Assembly (NCBI RefSeq): GCF_018873765.1
Contig: NC_057922.1
Coordinates: forward strand, 12,599,563 to 12,663,562
Reading direction: 5' to 3'
Source: Telopea speciosissima
Lineage: Eukaryota > Streptophyta > Magnoliopsida > Proteales > Proteaceae
DNA length: 64,000 bases
Shown here: positions 54,827-64,000 of the stretch, in pieces
Numbering within the stretch: the first letter of the stretch is position 1
Layout: every line of letters starts with the position of its first letter
Notes under the pieces: generated by a model
What the model was told of the DNA's origin: nothing
What the model saw: the letters and a program-made list of their open reading frames with translations, nothing else
Database searches by the model: none
Made by a program: the position numbers and the translations under genes

Positions 54827-57135
54827 ATATACTATTTTTTGTCTTTGGAGCTGCTTCAATATGAAGCAAAGTTACTTTACGTTATCCCAAAACTAAACTA
54901 CCTCAGACATGATCATGTATTTTCTTTCAAGCTTCCATCTTTGCATAGGAACTACTAATCCACCTATCAGATGCAAATATCTTCATCAAATCTGCCTTTG
55001 TCTTGGAGGGGCGATCAAGTGCTTGAAGGCTACTAGGTACTACTACATAATTAGTGGCAAAATGAGTCATTCTAGGCCAAACACAGTCTCTTACAGTGTA
55101 CTCTCTTATCAATGCTACTAGCCTAATACCCATTATCATGATTGTATGAAATTGGTTATCTTCTTTTCAAATTGTTTGTGCAATAGGATTAGCTAAACAT
55201 TTAGAATCCTCTTAAGCATGCTAGCTAGCCATGTCAATGAAAACTCACTACTAGGAAGCGTAGGTTAGACCAAAAGGGTATCGGTTCATTGAACCGGGCA
55301 ACCCAGCTGGCTAACCCCTTCCCGGGTTGTTTTCTGGCCCAATCCCATTTGGTTAGACCAGCTTATGGAGTACTTAATCACTATTTAGAGATAGTTTTAT
55401 GTCGAACCAGACCTAATAGGATTAAGGATTTGTGTGTCAATCGACAGGTTAGGCCCAATTGGGCCCAATTCATAAACAAGCTCTTAGCAGGACGCACCAC
55501 ACCACTTGCTAGTTGCTGGACTATGAAATGGGCTGGGTTTGGCATGGGTTGTAGATCGATGGGCTAAAACTACCTTCTTATCCAAGCCCAAAAATTCCCC
55601 ATTGCTTGATACTTTTCTACATTATTTTTTTTTTGGTTTTCTACATTATCGAAAGCATCTATTATGCAGAAAGTTAATATATTATCATACTATGTTTAGT
55701 TTATATTTGTAAATATCATATTTTTATAATAAACAAATAATAATTTATTTCCTCTAAAAGGGAGGAGTGGTGGAGTGGTCATTTCGCATCCGTTTGTATC
55801 TGAGTGTAGGGGTCATGCTGACACTACGAGGGTGCCCAGCATGTATCATCTTCTCTCCTCTCTTTTTAGAAAAGACCTCCTTGCCCTCCCGTGTTAAGCT
55901 AGCTTATCGAAAGCTGGTAGCATATTCAACCCTATATATATGAAAAAGTGCCGTTAGAGCACCTAGCATGTGTCATCCTCTCTCCTTCCCCTTTGAAAAA
56001 GACCCCTTACCTTCATGTGTCTAGTTCGGTGAATGGTGCATGCTGCTAGCTTACTGAAAGCTAGCGGCATGCCTAACCATCTCCCATATAATACGAGATT
56101 GACTCTCTTTTTTTCTTTTTCTTTTTCTCTCCCAACCACCCTTTGTATGAGAGAACAGGGCAAACTCAGTAAATGATGCATCGACCAATCAGGAGAATCA
56201 AGTTGGATTCCCCTAAACCACAGGAACACTTACGAGAGAGGAAGAGAGAGGAGTAGAGGAACCAATAATAGAAGAAGCAAATCAAACAAAACAACAGAAG
56301 AGAGCAGTTGGGTCTTCATCCGTTGTATTTGGAAGTTGCAAGAAGGCTTAATTTAAGGACCACAAAGTCCAGTAATATATATTATATAAATGTAGATATA
56401 TGGAGTTATGATATGGACCACATTTTTTTAATTTTGATAATCTAGTTTAATTAAAAAATGATTAGCAATGACTATGAATGGTATTAATTATGTTGTCCTA
56501 GGGGCTGGGAGTGGGGGACCAGGGCTCTTAAAGCTAGTGAAGAGTCTCAGGACCCACAATTGGGATAGGGTTCTGTCCTACGGTAGTAGGCAGTCAGTAC
56601 TTTTTTTGGGGTGAAATGAAATGTAGTCATTTTGGGTTTACTAAATAACTGGTACTCAGGGCTGGCTGGCCTAGCAGTAGCAGAGTAGCACTACCCTGAA
56701 ATCTGAATCGAAAGAAGGAAGGCAACGACAGTACTTTGTTTTTTGTTGGTTTCTAAAGAAGAAGCAAAGACTTGGCAGTTGCCATTCTCAGAGCCTCAGA
56801 CACCCACCATACCATGGATGTACCACCATTTACTGTTATTCCACTACCCCTTACATATTTTAATTTAATGACCCATTACACACACACACACAGACTCTGT
56901 CTCTCTCTCTCCCTCTCATATCATATCATTTCATAAAGGTTTTCTTTGTTGCCAATGTTGCTTTATATCAAGATTTCATGAAGCTTGTAATTTAGAACTC
57001 ATGTATATTACACGATTATACGTTATCAGTAAAAAAAACAAAAAGAGTAAAGTTTTGTTTATCAAAACAAAACAAAAAAAAAAAAAAAAAAACTTTTATA
57101 AAATGATATTTCAATTCAAATGTGTGTGAAGGATC
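54827..57135. other. Gene-free repeat-rich stretch
   Basis: A GGGCCCAATT-rich patch at 55280-55570; a ~110-bp imperfect direct repeat at 55830-55935 and 55955-56085, the second with a GCTAGCTT/AAGCTAGC hairpin; CA and CT runs near 56878-56920; poly-A near 57075-57092. No gene supported. Confidence 0.5.
55830..56085. repeat. Imperfect tandem duplication with hairpin
   Basis: Units share the order CAGCATGTATCATCTTCTCT / CTAGCATGTGTCATCCTCTC, then AAAGACC..CTT.CC and a GCTAGCTTA..GAAAGCT stem. The second unit's stem (56036-56071) is nearly perfect. Confidence 0.6.
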
Positions 57136-57905
57136 ATGGTTCTTAATCTTGGATTGGATCCGCTGATATTGTCCGAATTAGATTGGTATCGGCCATGATT
57201 AATCTGACAAGGTATTTTTGGATCGTTCCCTGGTCGGCCGATACAATCCAGTACTTTTCATTTTTATTTTTATGGGTTTTTTTTATCGATATCAGTAGGC
57301 ATGTAAACGGATCGAATTCAACACGGATATGGAATCATTTGTGATCGGATTCGAATATTCCATGGCTGAATACGGATACCTTTAAACGTATTCGGATTGA
57401 GTCGGGTGCAGATCAAATTCGGATTGTCGACCATCCTTTTACATCTCTGCCTTGTGTATCCTGTACCTTCCTCCCCCTAGCCGATACAATTCACTCTCAA
57501 TCCATATCTCTTAGATCATGATTCACTTTTCCTCATGTTCTAAAACCTGTTGAATCTTCAAAAATCCTCAAAATCATTATTTACTTAAATTTTTATTATT
57601 AAGTACTCGAAATTTTTTTTTCGAACGGATTTTCAGCAGAGTACTCAGATTTTTTTCTTGGATATCTCTAAACAAATACGAATGTTCCTAAATGGGTACG
57701 GATGCAGATCGAATTTGGATTTTAGGTTATCCATTTACAGCTTTACCAATATGGGCTTTGACCTTTTTTATTTTTTACTTATCCGTACCAAATTTTTGTA
57801 TTTTATTAATATTTTTCATCAATCCAAACCGATTTTGACCAATTCGAATCGATATCAGCCATGACCAATCTCGAGTCTGATACCTTGAATTACGAACCTT
57901 GCTCG
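57136..57905. repeat. Nested repeat with GGTTCTTAATC / TTACGAACC ends
   Basis: Outer ends GGTTCTTAATCTTGGATTGG and TACCTTGAATTACGAACC look like a decayed inverted-end element; inside it, 57298-57750 is a GTAAACGGAT..ATCCATTTAC repeat related to the 62.7 kb hAT element. Confidence 0.5.
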
Positions 57906-59596
57906 GGATGAGCTTCTAGCGAGCTAAACAATTGAGTCTTATTGAGTCTAGCATAAATCCAAGGAAGGTTGAAAATTTAGACCCTCCTTTCCCCATATTT
58001 CTTGTAACAAGTGCAGGCCAGCAAACCCCCTTCTCACTTGCTGGCCCCTTGTGGGTCCTTATTTGCCTCCAATTGGTCCCTGATATGGGTCCTAATACCC
58101 CAACCAAAAAAAAAAAAAAAAAAAAAACAAAGAAGAAGAAGAAAAACCCTCAATCACCATATGTGAAATCTTGAGACCTACCTCAACTCTATAATGAACC
58201 ACTATTTATTTGACTCTTTTTCGTCCGTATTTTGGTGGTTCAACTAATTAATGGCTCTTCTGTAAGCCAAAATATAATAAAAAAGTACGTTTTATTTTAA
58301 ATTAACCTTACATTTACAAGTTATTCCTTATATGTCCCACTATTAATGATGATTGACCTTTACCAATATATTTCTTAAATGCAAATCCTAAAATAAAATT
58401 TGTTACACTAACCAATCATGTCATTGTATTTGAAATGTTTAACCCATATTGACATTTACCAAAATACCATTAATGTAGAAAGAAACTATTTTTTGAGGTT
58501 ATGATTGCTTCAAAAGTATTTATATGTTAACTTCTCACATGTCCATTTTTTTTTTTCAAATGCCACGTAATGCTGTTTCCCTAATATTGTTGTTTCAATA
58601 TTTACAGAATTGCTATTTATTGTGGAAATATACCATTTGTTTCAAATGTGGTTCTTAGTTTTATTTTATTATTATTCTCAATTATTATTGTATAAAAAAA
58701 CAAATAATTTTGACTAAATTTTGTTTGCCATTCCTATATCATGTGCAAAAGCATTTTGTTCTCTTTACGAAAAAAAAAAAAAAAAAAAAAAGAAGTAAAA
58801 AATATACTATTTTTCAATAAAATTAAAGAAAAGGTTCTCTAAACCAGTGGGGCAAGGTACATTTGCACCTATGTGTCTATTTCTCTTCTCACATGAAATG
58901 ATCTCGTTGCCCTTCCATGTATGATGTGGTTTTGTCACACTTTATTGATGCGTATTTTTTTTTATGCCGCTTTCTCAGAGAACCCTCTCCCTAAAATTAA
59001 TTTGCAACATACAGTGCAAAATCACATGCAAAAGCATGTGCCTATGTTGGCGACAATTTCAATCACGTACTGTGGTTGAGTGCGAGGCATGTCAGAACCA
59101 ACAGAGCTCAAAGGATGTGATCAATAAAAATGCCAATCTAACATCTATCAAGAGAATGCAAATTGTTCTTTTCCTTGATTGCTTCAAGGACTTTCAATGA
59201 GCACGAAATACAATGCTAAAAGTGCTTGAAGGAAAGAAGTACATAAATAACAGAAACTGAAATTGGAATGATCTAAAATAAAATGCAATCAGGATAAGAG
59301 AGCAGTATTAGGTTTATTGTCCTTCATGTATGTATACATATATAGTTGGACCACTTAATTGAACACCTGGCTAGCTAGCATTCAAAATGAGTGCACACAC
59401 TTTAAAGTGGAATGCTATAGCTGGACGTGCCTTTAAAGCAAGCACCCTCTTATTATTCAGTTATAGAATCCATATCCATACAAGAGTGATGGATCTCAAT
59501 GATTCAACAAGTGAGATCCTATGCGTAGGAAGCTAGCAAAATCTACACTTTTTCTAGTAATACAAAATTCTCACTTTTTAAAAATATTAGAATTAT
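57906..59596. other. Gene-free stretch
   Basis: AT-rich with poly-A runs near 58108 and 58770. No gene or clear element seen. Confidence 0.4.
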
Positions 59597-59985
59597 CTTA
59601 GGTTGTGTTTGGAACAAAAATGGTGGGACAATAGACATGTTTTTTATAAAATTTCGAAAGACCCACTTGGTATTTTTACATAGATCAGGAAAATAAGGAG
59701 ATAACATTTGGTCCATTAATGACTTTGTTAGGTTTTGCCAACTTACATGGTACAAAAATTTTCTCACTCAGCCTTTTCTTAAGTCCCATTATTTTTTATA
59801 GGACTTAAGAGAAGAGATGGAAAAGTGCTTAATTGGTCCTACATTTACATTTACAGGGCATTAAATGATTTACCATAAAAAATAAAAAATAAAAATTTTG
59901 TTTTATTTCCTTCACCCCATTACAGGTGGGGTGCATAAGATATCATTTCTTACCCCTTTTTACCTGCTAAACAAACGTAGGGAGA
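59597..59985. repeat. Possible second Tourist-like MITE, decayed
   Basis: Left GGTTGTGTTTGGAAC and right GCTAAACAAACGTAGGG are weakly inverted, with interior TACCCC/GGTGGG words like 50594-51048. No clean target duplication. Confidence 0.35.
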
Positions 59986-62650
59986 AGGATCAACATAGTT
60001 GGAAATTAGGTACTTCGAGTCAATTTGCCTTTGTAGAACCTGGTGAGTTGGACGAGTCATATTTTTATTTTTTGTAAATATCTTCCTTCTTCTCTATCTC
60101 CAACTGAGGAGGGACTGAGACTTGCTTCACAGTAATAAAAGACAAAAAAAAAACTAATATTGGAGACAACAAACAAAAATTCTAGGTTTTCGTTTACTTG
60201 TAGATCAAACTTATAGTTTATGAGTATATATGACTCAATTGAAAATATATAAATACTCGATGAGTTTTACATGACTTGGGTGAAAATATCGAATCAGTAA
60301 AAACTTAGACTAACTCGAACTTGATTTAGTCATATCTTAAACTTGGAGGAGTCTTCATGACTCCTGACCAATATTTTTCTTTTCTCATCACTCGAATCAA
60401 AACCTAGTTTTCCAACCATGGTAATCCATGGTGAGATTTATATTAATATTTTACATGTCAAGCTATGCTAGGGGAGACAAGACGAGGATACATTTTGGCA
60501 CATATACAAGGGGATCCTCATTGTTAATATTGAAAGAGAAATAATATCAGTTTTGATGAGATAAAATGTATCATTGTGTGATTGGGAAATAACCCTGAAA
60601 TCATGTACTTCCTTCTCCCATTATCGTATGATTGTCATGGTATGACATACATTTATGTTAAATAGAGCAGTCAAAGACGAAGCAAATTCCTTAAAAAGTA
60701 ATTTCTCCACTTTAAGGGTTGAAAAAGAATCTAGTTTTAAAAAAGTTGCAAGCTTTCCAGCTTTTTCCATGTGCTGCTTTAGCATAGAAAGGATGATATT
60801 TACATCCTCCCCTGGTCATAGTAGCAAAATTACTACCAGTTAACCAATTGCCAAGTGGCAAACATGCCGCCTGTCTTATGAGACTTGGTAAAACTACCAA
60901 GTCCACCAACCTCTCCCTTTCTAATTTAATGACTTGGTCATGAATCTCTCTCTCTCTCTCTCTTGGAAATTGAGATTCCGTTTGGTGTGGATAAAGCAAG
61001 TTGAAAGGGACTCTAAGTCTATATTTTTAATAAAACTTGGCCCTCTTAATAATCAAAAGACCTCTTTATTATTTTATTTTATTTTTATTGATTTTAATAA
61101 TCATTAGATCATGTGGTCCACCTATCATGGCTGGAATTCAATAACCAAGAAGAAAGAGAAAAAAAAAAAAAAAGGAAGAAAAGAAGTGGCACTAACATAC
61201 GTGGTTGTCCTCACCTTGTTGATCAATCACATCTTTAGATTAATATTCAAACTCTTTACCAGATTTTGACCAAACTTGTATAAGTTCATAATCAACTCCA
61301 ATGTGAAAATCTTGGTGGCCATTTCTTTGTTCAAACCTTTGAACCAAATGCTGTTTCCAAGTCATTGACACAAGACAATTTAGCTGCCTACTGGGAAACA
61401 TTTAGAATTTTCTTTTGCAATTTATTCTTATTACTTTATCTGAAGAGTGAAGAAAGTATTTTTTTGATAAGTTGGGTTGTAAATAGAGAGTCGAAAATTC
61501 GATTTCGATTCACATTTGTATCCATTCAGGGGCATTTATATTCGTCAAAAGATATTTGGATCCGATCACATTAGATCCGTATTCGATTTGTATTCAATCC
61601 ATTTATTTACATACCTATACCTATACATTCATAAGGAAGGTTGGAATCAGCTAGAAATTGATCGGAATTTGTCCGAATTGGCCTAAATTCTAGCAATCTA
61701 GCATGTGTGGATATGTTGAAATGGGGATTAGGCTTAGCCAATCCAAATCCAAATCCAATTCCAATTCCAATTGTTGAACCCCTGTGACTACTTCTGGAAC
61801 ATTCAAAAACACCAATGTTTTTTAAAGATATAGAAAGTTTTATGTCATTTATCCTTGAGGTATATTTGCAATTTTTTTTATGGGTTTATTCCACAGGATC
61901 AATATGACGGATCAATAAACACAATAATAATTGAATAATAATAAGAAGAGATTAGATTAGGAAACACATCCAGATCCATATTAATTGTCGAAGAACTCCT
62001 CTGATGCTCTCTTCTCTATGTAACTTGTCCATGATGGCAACTAATGGGAATTGCTACATTTATATAGATGGCGAGTATGGACCAAAACCCCGAAACAAAA
62101 GCAAATGAGCCTCACACATAATAAGACACGATTACTAATAGGCCCATACAATACTTTACACAATAAGACGATTAACTAAAACCTATAAACCCATTAAGGA
62201 GATCACCCAATTAGTATCTATCAAATAACCCACACAATGACTGGTGCATTATGTATAACCCATTCATATAAAAACATTTGAATAAGGTATCAAAATTCTT
62301 GTGATCAAAACAAGGTCCGGTTGAGAACTGCCGATCTAATGAGAAATGATTGATGGTCTTATTCTAGTGCATTATTAGTTGCGTGTTATTTAAGCATATT
62401 TGTTTAATTCGATGCTTTACATCACCTAAAGCCTAAAGAGAATGGAGGGCACGTAATTAAAGATGTCATTTGCGGTTAGTCATTAATCTAAAATTGAGGA
62501 ATGGAGTTTTTTTTTTTTTTTCCTTAAAAAAAAATATTTAAATAGATCTCCTTTAGTTGACTAGTTTGTGGCTTCCACATGTCCAACTATTTTTGGGCCA
62601 AGAGCATGATAATTAATTACTTGCTTTTGAATGTATTGATCCAGTTTAGC
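59986..62650. other. Gene-free stretch
   Basis: A CT run at 60946-60963, a small GTATTCGATTTG..ATTTACAT repeat near 61480-61615 related to the 62.7 kb element, and short CCAAT-type tandem words at 61739-61771. No gene supported. Confidence 0.4.
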
Positions 62651-62659
62651 AAAACACAA

Positions 62660-63300
62660 GGGATGTAAACGGATCGAATTCGGTCGGATAGTGGCATTAT
62701 CATATTCGTATCCGATTATATTCGGACGGATTTGGATAATATCTTATCGATTTTCGGACGAATTCGGATAATTTTCGGATAGTAATTTTTTGAATACAGG
62801 TTCTCCTGAATGGATATGAATACGGATCGAATACAATTTTTTGACTATCCGTTGACATATTTACCGTTTTTATGATGAGGGTTAGGGTTGAGACTTGAGA
62901 GTTCAGTAACTACCCTTTCTTCTACTCTTCTTAGTCTTTTATTCTCTTACGTTTTTAACTTTTGATTTTTTAATAGATATGTAATTCCATGTATCACATT
63001 GCATAAAACAATATATATAAACCAATAGCAAATCTAGAATAAGAATCACATTATCTTAACTTATAAATTTATAAAAATAAGATAACAAAATCCAATAAGG
63101 TAACTTAAAAGGATAGACAAACACTGAGTTATATTTTAGATATTGTATTACCATTGGGCTGCTAAACGAATCGGATAATAATCGGTCGGCTAGGAGGATT
63201 ATCATATTCGTATCCGATTAGTTTCGGACGGATTCAGATTCTCCTAAACGGATACGAATGCGGATCAAATATGAATTTACGAATATCCATTTACATCCCT
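62660..63300. mobile_element. Non-autonomous hAT-like element
   Basis: 641 bp, ends GGGATGTAAACGGAT and ATCCATTTACATCCCT, with 8-bp target duplication AAACACAA at 62652-62659 and 63301-63308. Many ATTCGGA / TCCGATT words lie near both ends. No coding. Confidence 0.82.
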
Positions 63301-63308
63301 AAACACAA

Positions 63309-64000
63309 CCATTAATGAACAAAATTGATGGACCAATAGTTCACTACTACCACTACTACAACAACTAATCACAAATAACAAAGCTTTTATGGGAGAAGGT
63401 TCCATGGGTAGGTCACTTGTAGATTTCTTTACTAGGTGATCATCGGAAAATTATCCTCAGGTTCTCTGCTCGGTACAGTTTCCTAGTACCTCTAATAAAA
63501 GGGGGAGTGGACTCCACCCAGGCAGTGTATTCAGGCAAGGGGTAAGGTCATCATTTCCATCCCCTGTAAGAGGAACTAGACAAACTGTATTGGACAGGAA
63601 CCTGAGAGGATAAAGATCCAATGATCATCTCTATGATTTGAGATGGGTGGATATATGAAAAAAATCTCGTTACACCATTTTTCCTTTTCTAATGCCATGG
63701 AAGTTGGTATAGAGATGAATGAATGACTAATTGATGACAGGGAGGAACAAAAGATAATTAATGTATCTCATCACAATTTTAGTATAATAAATCTAATCTT
63801 ATTATTTTTGTTAATTTATATCCATTTGTCAAGCTTCATGCTAAATAGTCTTTGTCATGTGGAAATTCATAAAATTTTGTAAAATCTTGCAAAAGTTTGC
63901 TCGACCAATATGATAAAAAAAATAATATCATAAGGTGAATTAGAAGGTTTTGAAATTCGAGTGTCCATACAGACCCGAGTCTCTGATTAATCTTCTTTTG
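63309..64000. other. Gene-free stretch at window end
   Basis: No gene or clear repeat seen. Confidence 0.4.

Noticed and set aside
1-64000. Defence system, CRISPR, operon or biosynthetic cluster
   Set aside because: The window is plant nuclear DNA with intron-bearing unrelated genes; no repeat-spacer array or clustered pathway genes were seen.

Overview
This is a 64 kb piece of nuclear DNA from a flowering plant. The genes are split by GT-AG introns, the background is AT-rich, and the protein families are plant ones (sucrose-phosphate phosphatase, PMI1, PPR, DUF688). The spaces and introns are filled with plant-type transposons: Ty1-copia, L1 and RTE LINEs, hAT and Tourist MITEs. I cannot name the species.

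Layout. (1) 1-12861, plus: 3' part of a sucrose-phosphate phosphatase (SPP) gene, seven exons in the window. Its fifth visible intron is 10.7 kb and holds a degenerate copia element (3136-8778, TSD CTTAT), LINE scraps, AT microsatellites and a possible plastid ycf1 scrap. (2) 15181-22227, minus: complete seven-exon gene for the RNA polymerase III subunit RPC25/RPC8, convergent with SPP, with candidate 5' leader exons at about 23.5 and 25.0 kb. Its introns carry L1 and RTE pieces, a fold-back-type repeat, a tandem duplication and a 1.18 kb hAT element that appears to have captured gene sequence. (3) 27618-28364, minus: single-exon DUF688-type protein. (4) 30313-36693: a 1.7 kb direct duplication of a short PMI1-like gene. 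The left copy (30606-31861) is open and the right copy is broken; a ruined PPR gene lies between them. (5) 36847-37224, minus: a 125-residue protein of unknown function with a SAP-like tail. (6) 41150-53550, minus: fifteen-exon gene for a coiled-coil protein related to afadin/alpha-actinin-binding protein (ADIP/SSX2IP), with a 7 kb intron packed with nested repeats. (7) 53551-64000: no gene seen; MITEs, hairpins and hAT-type repeats.

The genes do not form a pathway. They are unlinked housekeeping or plant genes: sucrose synthesis, Pol III transcription, a probable cytoskeletal or centrosomal coiled-coil protein, and a chloroplast-movement-like protein.

The most notable signals are two families of non-autonomous elements with 8-bp target duplications. 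Family A has ends CATAGTTGTC/GACAACTATG and four copies. Family B has ends CATRGTTC/GAACTATG and several copies, including a large composite. The hAT element with captured coding sequence sits in one copy of a tandem duplication whose other copy preserves the empty site. I found no prokaryote-style system, CRISPR array, rRNA or tRNA. Exon boundaries were derived by reading splice sites and reading frame by eye; all phases close.
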